Below, in pieces: positions 1-6,524 of a stretch of 15,760 bases of DNA. The translations under genes and the position numbers were made by a program. Below the pieces are notes generated by a model that searched no databases, was not told the DNA's origin, and saw nothing but the letters and a program-made list of their open reading frames with translations. Every line of letters begins with the position of its first letter. Position 1 is the first letter of the stretch. Source of the stretch: an uncultured Pigmentiphaga sp. (GTDB taxonomy: Bacteria; Pseudomonadota; Gammaproteobacteria; Burkholderiales; Burkholderiaceae_B); the NCBI GenBank assembly GCA_937891425.1, contig CALAGD010000003.1:1-15760 (forward strand), in the 5' to 3' direction.

Positions 1-503
1 TCCCCTGACGCGTCGATGAATACCGGGGCGCTGATTCGTACATTGCCCTGCTTGTTCAGCACGACAATGGATTTCACGACTCCATCGTCGACTTCCACTG
101 TATGCAGGAAGGAATGCAACAGCAGCCGAACGCCATGTCTGGCCAGCAGGCCGACGACTGCCAGTTTCATCACTTCGGGGTCGTAGCAAACATAGTGAAT
201 GAGGCGCCAGTCGTTGAGCGCCCCTATGTAACCACCCAGGCGCTCGCATTCGGCGAACAGTTCGGCCGCAATGCCGCCCACGACCCATTCACCCCGGCCG
301 TTGAGGGCACCGTCTACCGCCATGCCGGTCAGCAGTTCCCCGCCGGGCATGGGGCCCGCATCCAGCAGCAGAGTGGAGCGCCCGCTACGGGCAGCGGCAA
401 TGGCGGCACAGACACCGGCGGAACCAGCGCCGAGCACGACGACGTCAGCGTGAAGTGCAGGTGGAGTTGTTGTCAGATCGTCAAGCGTAACGGTGCGGCT
501 CAT
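1..503 (-). CDS. FAD-dependent oxidoreductase, N-terminal part (gene runs off the window)
   Basis: Reading the minus strand from ATG at 503-501 gives 167 open codons up to the window edge. The product is the N-terminal FAD-binding part of a flavoprotein oxidoreductase. It has a Rossmann beta-alpha-beta fold with the glycine motif GAGSAG at residues 25-30 after a run of Val/Leu, and a likely ribose-binding Asp48 at the end of the second strand. A PGGELLTG stretch (53-60) and a DASGD stretch at the edge resemble the FAD_oxidored (PF12831-like) or fumarate reductase-flavoprotein group. The start is supported by AGGAA six bases upstream. The catalytic domain lies outside the window, so the substrate cannot be told. 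The gene is divergent from the iclR-type gene, an arrangement typical of a regulator and its target. Flavoprotein class is fairly sure; specific function is unknown. Confidence 0.85.
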   Translation of the reverse strand, partial: MSRTVTLDDLTTTPPALHADVVVLGAGSAGVCAAIAAARSGRSTLLLDAGPMPGGELLTGMAVDGALNGRGEWVVGGIAAELFAECERLGGYIGALNDWRLIHYVCYDPEVMKLAVVGLLARHGVRLLLHSFLHTVEVDDGVVKSIVVLNKQGNVRISAPVFIDASG

Positions 504-841
504 GGCGTTTCCTGCGCAAAGAGGCGACTAGTTGGAATGGATCGTGGGAGTTGACCGGCCACGTTTGCGGGATTATCCACGGCCGCACCGCGATGCTTGA
601 CACGCGTCGTCATCATTTGTTCACATAGTAAAAAGCTGGTTGGGGTGGCCACAGGGCGCGCCTGTACGACCCGGCCACGCCCGCGTACGCTGCCGGGCGT
701 GTTCGTCGCTCCAAGGAACCTGTTGCCGGATATCGCGACATGCCAGGTACGCGTTCAAAGTCCAATTCATCATTCGTTGCCTGCTCTTCTGCAGCACGCG
801 TGGCACCGGCATGGCGACCGCCGCTGGGGCAGCCCGCGACC
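504..841. promoter_or_regulatory. Divergent intergenic region between flavoprotein gene and iclR-type gene
   Basis: No convincing gene is seen in these 338 bases; open frames here are short and unlike known proteins. The region must carry both divergent promoters. A TTGACA hexamer lies at 597-602 on the plus strand, but no good -10 sits 16-18 bases after it. An imperfect inverted repeat, TGAC...GTCA, overlaps it at 598-612. The 611-635 stretch is locally AT-richer. These are candidates for the promoter and operator area only. An upstream in-frame ATG at 740 could extend the IclR protein by 34 residues of low-complexity sequence unlike the family. Confidence 0.4.
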
Positions 842-1663
842 ATGGAGTCCATCGCGGCGCGCGCGAGGGCCGTCGTGCCACCTGAGACGAACCTGCATGG
901 CGTGCAGCTGCTGGAGCGGGCCTTTAAGGTCTTGCGTGCCGTATCGATACGCAATCGTGTGGGCTGGCGGCTGTCAGAGCTGGCAACGTACTGCCAGTTG
1001 CACCATTCCACCACGTACCGCATTCTGGCAGGCCTGATCGAGCAGGGCATGGTCGAGCGCGATGCCATCACGCACCGCTATCGGTTGGGGCGCCTGGCCT
1101 TCGAGTTCGGGGTTACCGCCGCTGCGTACTACGATTGGCGTGCGCTCGGTGCTCCAGCGCTCGACCGCGTTGCTGCGAGAACCGGGGACACGGTTTTCTT
1201 CAATCTGCGCAGCGGGCATGAATCGGTCTGCATTGACAGGCGCGACGGTGCGTTTCCGCTGAAGGCACTCACGGTAGAGGTTGGTGGGCGTCGCCCCCTG
1301 TGTGTCTCGGCGGGGGGTGCGGCCATCCTCGGGCTGGTTGAACCTCCGGAGCTCGACGTACTGCTGGCGGCCAGCGAGCCTTACATGCTGCGCTTCGCGC
1401 CCCAGCGCAGCGAAGCAGTGCACCGGATGCTTACACTGTCGCGCCGCCTGGGGTACGGATACAACCGCGAGATGATCATCCCGGGGGTACGCGCGATAGG
1501 GGTTGCCATACGGGGGCCCGACGCCAGCCCTCTGGCAGCACTCAGCGTTGCATCCACGACGCAACGCATGATGGGACCCCGACGCAAGGAGGTGCTGCGG
1601 TTGTTGCAGGAGGAAGCGGCTCTGATCGAGCAACGGCTGGGGTACGGCGGTGCTCCCGCCTAG
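842..1663 (+). CDS. IclR-family transcriptional regulator
   Basis: This encodes a 273-residue DNA-binding regulator with the usual two-domain IclR layout. The N-terminal winged helix-turn-helix is at about residues 20-85, with the helix-turn-helix in the LSELATYCQLHHSTTYRIL segment. The C-terminal effector-binding (GAF-like) domain spans about 100-265 and ends in the RRLGYGYNREM...GVRAIGVAI stretch typical of the family. IclR proteins usually control nearby aromatic or carboxylate catabolic genes, as repressor or activator. I chose ATG 842 because it gives the normal family length; ATG 740 is open in frame but adds a Ser/Ala/Pro-rich tail. Neither start has a strong ribosome-binding site. The gene diverges from the flavoprotein gene and converges on the Bug pseudogene, whose stop codon overlaps its own. 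The ligand is unknown. Confidence 0.88.
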   Translation: MESIAARARAVVPPETNLHGVQLLERAFKVLRAVSIRNRVGWRLSELATYCQLHHSTTYRILAGLIEQGMVERDAITHRYRLGRLAFEFGVTAAAYYDWRALGAPALDRVAARTGDTVFFNLRSGHESVCIDRRDGAFPLKALTVEVGGRRPLCVSAGGAAILGLVEPPELDVLLAASEPYMLRFAPQRSEAVHRMLTLSRRLGYGYNREMIIPGVRAIGVAIRGPDASPLAALSVASTTQRMMGPRRKEVLRLLQEEAALIEQRLGYGGAPA

Positions 1664-2167
1664 GAGTCGGCGGTGAACCCGATGGCCTGGACAATCGGGG
1701 ACCAGAACTCGGTGTCGCGGCGCAGCATCCGGGCGAGCTCCTCGGGTGTAGACGACTGCGCTTCCATGCCTGCCAGGGCGAGCCCTTCGATGACCGCGGG
1801 ATCCGCCAGCGCGCGGCGCATGGCGTCGTTCAGGCGGTCAACCGTAGTGCGTGATGCACCCGCGGGCAGGAAGAAGCCATACCACTCATCGACGGTGAGG
1901 TTCGGCAGCCCCTGTTCCAGGAATGTAGGAACGTCTGGCGCAAACCGGTTGCGTGCGGTGCCTGTTACCGCGTTCAGGCGTATGCGTGTGTCGGCAAGAT
2001 AGGGCAGGAACTCGCCCAGGGGGCAGCACACGGCGGCGAGGTGGCCGCCGATGGCGTCCTGGATAGCGGCTCGCGTGCCCCGGAACGCCACATGTTGCAG
2101 ATTCAGTCCGGTATCGCGTGCAAGCATCGCGCCGACGAATGAGCTGGCGGCGCAACGTGGAATGCAT
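1660..2167 (-). pseudogene. Bug/TctC-type solute receptor, internally deleted and frameshifted copy
   Basis: This is a broken paralogue of the intact receptor gene just upstream. Minus-strand codons from about 2139 to 1660 encode 159 residues that align without a gap to residues 173-331 of the intact protein (about 121 identical by my count), including PDVPTFLEQGL and EWYGFFLPAGAS. At 2167 there is an ATG, preceded by GGAG six bases upstream, starting MHSTLRRQLI. This matches the intact N-terminus MNHYSRRQFM in position and twin-Arg pattern. The two parts lie in different frames. If otherwise colinear, about 488 nt is missing, removing most of the signal peptide and the first ligand-binding lobe. 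No complete receptor can be made. A 205-codon frame reading from 2277 covers the C-terminal part but begins with unrelated residues. The stop (TAG, 1662-1660) overlaps the stop of the convergent iclR gene. Confidence 0.8.
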
Positions 2168-2248
2168 GTCCGCTCCATTCTTTCTGCTTCAGTGGCGCAA
2201 CCATGGCGGGCAGCACCAAATATATGAATATTCGTACAAATGAAGGTG

Positions 2249-2270
2249 CCGGGGGACCACGCTCCCCCGG
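2249..2270 (-). terminator. Stem-loop downstream of the intact Bug gene
   Basis: A perfect 8-bp inverted repeat (CCGGGGGA / TCCCCCGG) with a 6-base loop begins 26 bases after the receptor stop codon. On the minus strand it is followed by CACCTTCATTTG, so there is no good U-tract. It may act as a weak or Rho-assisted terminator, or as a 3' stabilising hairpin. It also separates the intact gene from its broken copy. Confidence 0.45.
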
Positions 2271-2295
2271 AGGTCACGTGAACGCACGGCCCTGC

Positions 2296-3291
2296 TCAGG
2301 TGTCGGCCGAGAATCCGATGGACTGGACGACCGGACCCCAGAACTCGGTATCGCGGCGCAGGTAAGCGGCCAGTTCCTCAGGCGTGGAAGATGCCGCTTC
2401 CATGCCCGAGATCGCCAGGCCCTCGACCAGAGCCGGTTCAGTCAGTGCCTTGCGCAGAGCGGTATTCAGGCGGTTGACCGTGGCTGACGAGGCGCCCGCG
2501 GGCAGGAAGAACCCGTACCATTCGCCAATAGTGAGGTTCTTGAGCCCCTGTTCCAGGAAGGTCGGCACGTCGGGCGCGAAGCGGCTGCGGGTTTCTCCCG
2601 TGACCGCGATCAGGCGAATGCGCTTGTCGGACAGGTGGGGCAAGAACTCGCCGAGAGGGCCGCAGACCGCGCCAAGGTGACCTCCAATGGCATCCGCAAT
2701 GGCGGGCTGCGTGCCGCGGAAGGCGACGTGCTGAAGGTCGATGCCGGTGTCACGTGCGAGCATGGCACCGATGAAATGCGGGGAGGCACCAGCGCCCGGA
2801 CTGCCGAAATTGCCGAATCTTGGGTTTGCCTTGACCCATTCCACATAATCCGCGACGGATCTGACCGATTCGGGTACGCTCGCTCCGACGGCATAGCCGA
2901 ACACGAAGGTGCACGCCAGGCTGACGGGAGTGAGATCTTCAAAAGGCCGATAGGACAGATTCCTGTAAGTGTGCGGGTAGATGGAAAGCATGGTGCTCGG
3001 TGTCTGCAGCATGGCACTGCCGTCGGGCGGCATGGACTTGATCGCGTTCACCGCGATCTGACCGCCCGCGCCAGTGCGGTTTTCTACGACCGCCGCGCGC
3101 GCATACTTGCCGCGCAAGGCTTCGGCAACCCGGCGGCACAAGATGTCGGAAGTTCCTCCTGGTGGAAATCCGGTGACGATGGTCAGCGTATCGAGCATGG
3201 CTTCCTCGGCCATGACCTGGGCGGGCAGGCTCGCCAGCATGGCAGCGGCCGCTGTTGTCCCCATGAACTGCCGTCGCGAATAGTGATTCAT
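2296..3291 (-). CDS. Bug/TctC-family tripartite tricarboxylate transporter substrate-binding protein
   Basis: This encodes a 331-residue periplasmic solute receptor of the Bug (Bordetella uptake gene)/TctC family. Such proteins bind carboxylates and either feed TctAB-type permeases or act as sensors. The start at 3291 is chosen because GGAG lies six bases upstream and the product begins with a clean twin-arginine signal: SRRQFM at residues 5-10, a hydrophobic Ala/Leu stretch (13-27), and likely cleavage after QVMA (residue 28). An in-frame ATG at 3339 would add 16 Thr-rich residues. Family landmarks are FPPGGTSD (42-49), ENRTGAGG (70-77), RFAPDVPTFLEQG (237-249) and EWYGFFLPAGAS (257-268). 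No tctA or tctB permease genes are in view, which is common for Bug genes. The neighbours suggest a catabolic role; the ligand is unknown. Confidence 0.92.
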   Translation of the reverse strand: MNHYSRRQFMGTTAAAAMLASLPAQVMAEEAMLDTLTIVTGFPPGGTSDILCRRVAEALRGKYARAAVVENRTGAGGQIAVNAIKSMPPDGSAMLQTPSTMLSIYPHTYRNLSYRPFEDLTPVSLACTFVFGYAVGASVPESVRSVADYVEWVKANPRFGNFGSPGAGASPHFIGAMLARDTGIDLQHVAFRGTQPAIADAIGGHLGAVCGPLGEFLPHLSDKRIRLIAVTGETRSRFAPDVPTFLEQGLKNLTIGEWYGFFLPAGASSATVNRLNTALRKALTEPALVEGLAISGMEAASSTPEELAAYLRRDTEFWGPVVQSIGFSADT

Positions 3292-3387
3292 GAGCGTCTC
3301 CGTGTGTGGTCTCGTTGTTATGGTGGTGGTGATCTCCACATTGCCCGGCTCATGCGGAAACCGCTCGCCATGCGTCAGGCAAAAGAA

Positions 3388-3417
3388 AGCCAGGCCATGC
3401 GGCGATCAGCCAGGCCA
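3388..3417. repeat. Two 10-bp direct repeats upstream of the Bug gene
   Basis: AGCCAGGCCA occurs at 3388-3397 and again at 3408-3417, so the copies start exactly 20 bases apart, about two helical turns. They lie roughly 100-125 bp upstream of the Bug start within the 213-bp spacer to the hydrolase gene. The phase fits a transcription-factor site, but two short GC-rich copies could also be chance. Confidence 0.3.
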
Positions 3418-3465
3418 AGCTTAACGGATCGTAACGGGAACGTACAGTGGTGTATGGAGATGGCG

Positions 3466-3482
3466 GGCCGCGTGATGCGGCC
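3466..3482 (-). terminator. Short GC hairpin downstream of the dienelactone hydrolase gene
   Basis: GGCCGC and GCGGCC (6 bp, perfect) flank a 5-base loop, starting 22 bases past the hydrolase stop on the minus strand. There is no U-tract. It could weaken read-through into the Bug gene, but this is uncertain. Confidence 0.25.
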
Positions 3483-3504
3483 GTCGTGCCACAGAATTCG
3501 TATG

Positions 3505-4392
3505 TCAATTCAGGTGACGCCTGAACCAGTCGATGGTACGACGCCAGGCAAGTTCAGCGGCCTCCTTGTCGTACCGTGGGGTCGTGTCGTTATGGAAGCC
3601 GTGATAAGTGCCGGGATAGAAGTGCGCTTCGTAGGTCTTGCCGTGCTGCCTGAGGGCGGCTTCGTACGCGGGCCAGCCTGCGTTCACGTTCGGATCGTTC
3701 TCGGCGTAATGCAGCAGCAAGGGGGCCTTGATGTCCGGCACGCTCTCGACCGGCGCCTGCCGGCCATAGAAAGGCACCGCTGCCCCCAGTTCGGGGAAGG
3801 CGGCGGCCACCGCGTTGGCGATGCCGCCACCGTAGCAGAAGCCGACGATGCCGACCTTCGTGACGTCCTCGTGTCGCACCAGGTACTCCACAGCCGCAAA
3901 GAAGTCGTTGCGCAGTCTGGTCTGGTCGAGTTTGCTTTGCAGCTCGCGGCCCTTGTCGTCGTCACCGGGATATCCGCCGACCGGGGTCAGACCATCGGGT
4001 GCCAGGGCAATGAACCCCGCCTTCGCCAGGCGGCGCGCCACATCTTCGATATACGGGTTCAGACCGCGGTTCTCGTGCACCACGACGACCCCCGGCAGCC
4101 GGGTAGAGTGCGCTCGGGCGGGACGCACCAGGTAAGCACGTACTTGCCCGTGTCCGTTGGGGGAGGGATACGTGATGTACTCGGCCCTGATGTCGCCATC
4201 GTCAGGTGCGACCTGCAGGGCGAGCGCGTAGTCGGGGCGCAGCATGGCCAGCATCGAGGCGGCCGTCAGCCCGCCGAGCGCGAACCTTGCGGCACATGCG
4301 AGGAACTCGCGCTTGGTGATCATGCCATGCGCATATCGGTTGTAAAGGTCGATGACTTCAGGCGCGAAATCTTTGGTGGTCAGCCGCTTCAT
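3505..4392 (-). CDS. Dienelactone hydrolase-family protein (YghX-like)
   Basis: This encodes a 295-residue alpha/beta hydrolase of the dienelactone hydrolase (carboxymethylenebutenolidase) family. Family members open lactone or ester bonds, classically in chlorocatechol degradation. The Cys-Asp-His triad is visible: nucleophile Cys186 in GFCYGG (185-190), Asp233 in ENDPN and His264 in TYHGFHND. The HENRGLN stretch (106-112) carries the conserved Glu107. The N-terminus (to about residue 60) is a family-typical extension ending in a hydrophobic segment (about 36-50) after TKREFL, which resembles a twin-arginine signal with Lys in place of the first Arg, so export is uncertain. The start has a strong GGAGGAG seven bases upstream. 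It lies 213 bp upstream of the Bug gene on the same strand and may share its regulation. The true substrate is not shown; many relatives are uncharacterised. Confidence 0.9.
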   Translation of the reverse strand: MKRLTTKDFAPEVIDLYNRYAHGMITKREFLACAARFALGGLTAASMLAMLRPDYALALQVAPDDGDIRAEYITYPSPNGHGQVRAYLVRPARAHSTRLPGVVVVHENRGLNPYIEDVARRLAKAGFIALAPDGLTPVGGYPGDDDKGRELQSKLDQTRLRNDFFAAVEYLVRHEDVTKVGIVGFCYGGGIANAVAAAFPELGAAVPFYGRQAPVESVPDIKAPLLLHYAENDPNVNAGWPAYEAALRQHGKTYEAHFYPGTYHGFHNDTTPRYDKEAAELAWRRTIDWFRRHLN

Positions 4393-4550
4393 GGGGCATC
4401 TCCTCCGTGTTCTTCTTGGTTGAGGGGGATGCCTACATTATGCGTGGCACGCGGGTGTTTCGTGCCGCTGCGTTACGTTTGCTTGCACGCATCGACGCGC
4501 CCGCGCCTGGCCTGCGAGGGGGGCAGCGGGGCACTGGAAAGGCCGGAAAC

Positions 4551-4573
4551 AAAAATGCCGCCCGATGGCGGCT
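4551..4573 (-). terminator. Rho-independent terminator of the tRNA-Lys gene
   Basis: Read on the minus strand, a perfect GCCGCC/GGCGGC stem with a 4-base loop is followed by ATTTTTGTTT. It lies about 60 bases after the tRNA 3' end and is the best-formed intrinsic terminator in the window. It separates the tRNA transcript from the hydrolase gene. Confidence 0.8.
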
Positions 4574-4632
4574 TGGAAACGCAGAATTGCTGGCTGTAAA
4601 ACCAGGCCACCACAGGGTGTGGGGGTGGTTTA

Positions 4633-4708
4633 TGGTGGGCTGTGTAGGGATCGAACCTACGACCTACGGATTAAGAGTCCGCTGCTCTACCAACTGAGCT
4701 AACAGCCC
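4633..4708 (-). tRNA. tRNA-Lys (anticodon CUU)
   Basis: The minus strand folds into a complete 76-nt cloverleaf: 7-bp acceptor (GGGCTGT/ACAGCCC), D-arm with GCTC/GAGC, a 5-bp anticodon stem closed by one G-T pair, anticodon loop CTCTTAA, variable loop AGGTC, and a GTAGG/CCTAC T-stem with TTCGATC loop. The anticodon is CUU, decoding AAG as lysine. The discriminator is A and the 3' CCA is encoded. The gene has its own promoter and terminator and is divergent from the MFS gene that follows. Confidence 0.97.
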
Positions 4709-4722
4709 GATGAAAGAATTAA

Positions 4723-4751
4723 ATTATATCGTCAGAGAATCTTGTGTGCAA
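4723..4751 (-). promoter_or_regulatory. Sigma70-type promoter of tRNA-Lys
   Basis: On the minus strand, a -35 TTGCAC (4751-4746) is followed after exactly 17 bases by a perfect -10 TATAAT (4728-4723). The -10 ends 14 bases before the tRNA 5' end, implying a leader of about 8 bases. This is the strongest promoter I can see in the window, as expected for a tRNA gene. Confidence 0.85.
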
Positions 4752-4968
4752 GCAAGGAGCAGGCACCGTGTGCTTTACCCGCCCCCTTGCCGCTCAATGG
4801 AAGGTCCATGGCGCAAGCGGCGCGCACACGCTGGTGGCGACCAGAGTTGCAACGCTACTCACCCGGCCGTGGTTGGGCGTATGATGGCGGGCATGTGAAC
4901 GCATGTACCGCAAGCCGTTGGCCGGCTCCTGCGCCGCACATGGTGTGTCCCTCGACAGGCCCTGCTTC

Positions 4969-6180
4969 ATGTCTGATACCCAATACGATACCCGTCGCGC
5001 TGTGCGCGTGATCCTGGTCGGCTCGCTGATCGTCTTTCTCGCTGTCGGCCTGCGAGCTTCTTTCGGTTTGTTCATGCAACCGATGGGGCTCGCGAACGGC
5101 TGGAGCCGCGACGTGTTTTCCATGGCTTTCGCGATCCAGAATCTGGTCTGGGGTGTGATGGCCATTGTGCTTGGAGCGGTGGCCGACCGTTTCGGCGCAG
5201 GACGTGCAATCGTGCTATCCGCTCTCAGTTATGCGGTAGGATACATCGGCCTGCGGTACGCCACCACCAATCTTGAGCTCTATTTCTACGCAGGTCTGAT
5301 GATAGGCGTAGGGCAGGCGGGTACCACCTTTGCCGTGGTGCTGCCCGTGGTGGCGCGCGCGGTGCCACCAGCCTCGCGCAGCACGGCAATGGGAATCGCG
5401 GGGGCGGCCGGTTCGCTGGGACAGTTCCTGGTGGTGCCGGTGTCCCAGGCGTTCATCACGACGATGTCGTGGAGCGGCGCGCTGTGGGCGTTGTCGGCGC
5501 TGGTGTCGATCATCCTGCCACTGGCCTGGTTCCTGCGTGGCAAGTCCCCAGGAGCTGTCAGTCCAGGCATGTCGTTGGGCAGTGCAGTCAGGAAAGCTCT
5601 GGGCGACACATCCTATCACTTCCTGTTCTGGAGCTACTTCGTGTGTGGCTACCAGACCGCCTTTATCACGCTGCATCTGCCAGCCTATGTCGTCGACAAA
5701 GGGCTGACACCTACCAACGGTGCCGTTGCACTCGCGCTCGTCGGGCTGTTCAATGTGTTTGGCTCATTCTGGGCGGGCAAGCTGGGCGGCAAGCATTCCA
5801 AGAAGCTATTGCTGGCGGGCATCTACTGGGGGCGTGGCCTGGCCATCGTTTTCTTCATGACGGCGCCGATAGCTCCCTGGAGCCTGTACATATTTGCGTC
5901 GGTCATGGGTCTGTTCTGGCTGGGCACCGTACCGCTCACCCAGGGGCTCATCGGCGACATATATGGTTACCGCTTCGCGGCTACGCTCTCCGGCATCGTT
6001 TTCCTGGGGCACCAGGTCGGGTCGTTCCTGGGGGTGTGGTTGGGCGGCAAGATGTACGTCACCACCGGGTCGTACGACCTGGTCTGGTGGACGGGCGTGG
6101 CCCTCTCGGTGGTTGCCGGGTTGCTTTGCCTGCCGCTGCGGGTGCCCGCGCGCCTCGTGGTCGAGCCGGCCCGCAGCTAA
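4969..6180 (+). CDS. MFS transporter (monocarboxylate/OFA-like)
   Basis: This encodes a 403-residue integral membrane protein with about 12 hydrophobic segments and a central hydrophilic loop near residues 188-212, the usual major facilitator layout. Landmarks are GLRASFGLF (28-36) in the first helix and the loop 2-3 motif GAVADRFGAGRA (69-80). The GxRxSFG pattern is common in the oxalate/formate and monocarboxylate-type MFS group, so an organic anion substrate with proton symport is plausible but unproven. ATG 4969 is preferred; an upstream in-frame ATG at 4903 would add 22 residues that look non-coding. No strong Shine-Dalgarno is seen. The gene is divergent from tRNA-Lys and lies 39 bp before the small membrane ORF. 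Confidence 0.88.
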   Translation: MSDTQYDTRRAVRVILVGSLIVFLAVGLRASFGLFMQPMGLANGWSRDVFSMAFAIQNLVWGVMAIVLGAVADRFGAGRAIVLSALSYAVGYIGLRYATTNLELYFYAGLMIGVGQAGTTFAVVLPVVARAVPPASRSTAMGIAGAAGSLGQFLVVPVSQAFITTMSWSGALWALSALVSIILPLAWFLRGKSPGAVSPGMSLGSAVRKALGDTSYHFLFWSYFVCGYQTAFITLHLPAYVVDKGLTPTNGAVALALVGLFNVFGSFWAGKLGGKHSKKLLLAGIYWGRGLAIVFFMTAPIAPWSLYIFASVMGLFWLGTVPLTQGLIGDIYGYRFAATLSGIVFLGHQVGSFLGVWLGGKMYVTTGSYDLVWWTGVALSVVAGLLCLPLRVPARLVVEPARS

Positions 6181-6219
6181 CGTCTTTGCTGCACTGAATC
6201 TCCGCTTGGCAGAGACATC

Positions 6220-6429
6220 ATGAGACAGACAATGCGTGCGAACAATCAACCGGGCACGGACCGCCCGGCAGTGGACGCCCGGAATACTGGCCATCGCAGC
6301 GTGGCGCGTGTGGGGCGGATGCTAGGCTGGCTCGCGCTTGTCGTGGTGCTTGCCGTAGGCTTCTGGGCCTACACCACGCCGCACATGCAGGTTGCCTGGG
6401 ATACGCTCATGGCGTTGTGCGGCTTCTAG
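6220..6429 (+). CDS. Small single-pass membrane protein, unknown function
   Basis: This 69-codon ORF encodes a polar, basic N-terminal half followed by one hydrophobic segment (about residues 35-50, LGWLALVVVLAVGFWAY) and a short tail ending in LCGF. Codon use in the second half is GC-biased at third positions like the neighbouring genes, which favours real coding. The ribosome-binding site is weak; ATG 6232 is an alternative start four codons in. The gene sits between the MFS gene and parE on the same strand. I do not recognise the family and give no function. It could be a small transmembrane protein or a chance ORF. Confidence 0.55.
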   Translation: MRQTMRANNQPGTDRPAVDARNTGHRSVARVGRMLGWLALVVVLAVGFWAYTTPHMQVAWDTLMALCGF

Positions 6430-6475
6430 CTGCTCGCCGTTGCAGTTTCCTGCGCGCTTTGTCGTTGCTGGCGTG

Positions 6476-6516
6476 CTGCTACGTAAAATACGCTGATCAA
6501 CACTCTCACGTAGCAG
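6476..6516. promoter_or_regulatory. 9-bp inverted repeat and -10-like box at the parE start
   Basis: CTGCTACGT (6476-6484) and ACGTAGCAG (6508-6516) are perfect inverse complements separated by 23 bases. The left arm abuts a TAAAAT hexamer (6484-6489) that would make a good -10, though the -35 (TTGTCG or TTGCTG nearby) has poor spacing. The right arm overlaps the AGG (6515-6517) that is the likely ribosome-binding site for the TTG start of parE. It may be a DNA operator, or an RNA hairpin on transcripts from further upstream. Confidence 0.4.
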
Positions 6517-6524
6517 GCAAGGTC

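Noticed and set aside
740..841. ATG 740 as the start of the IclR regulator
   Set aside because: The added 34 residues are low-complexity and not family-like; no better ribosome-binding site supports it.
2226..2233. GAATATTC palindrome in an AT-rich patch upstream of the Bug pseudogene as an operator
   Set aside because: Only eight bases, not extendable, and no promoter with good spacing is visible beside it.
2635..4599. A 654-codon plus-strand open frame antisense to the Bug and dienelactone hydrolase genes
   Set aside because: The minus-strand proteins under it are clear family members with motifs and ribosome-binding sites. The antisense product resembles no family, and long antisense frames are common in GC-rich DNA.
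4633..4708. tRNA-Lys as a mobile-element attachment site
   Set aside because: No integrase gene and no second copy of the tRNA 3' end were seen in the window.
6417..6524. ATG 6417 as the parE start
   Set aside because: It would add 36 residues unlike any ParE and overlap the small membrane ORF; TTG 6525 aligns exactly with the E. coli N-terminus.
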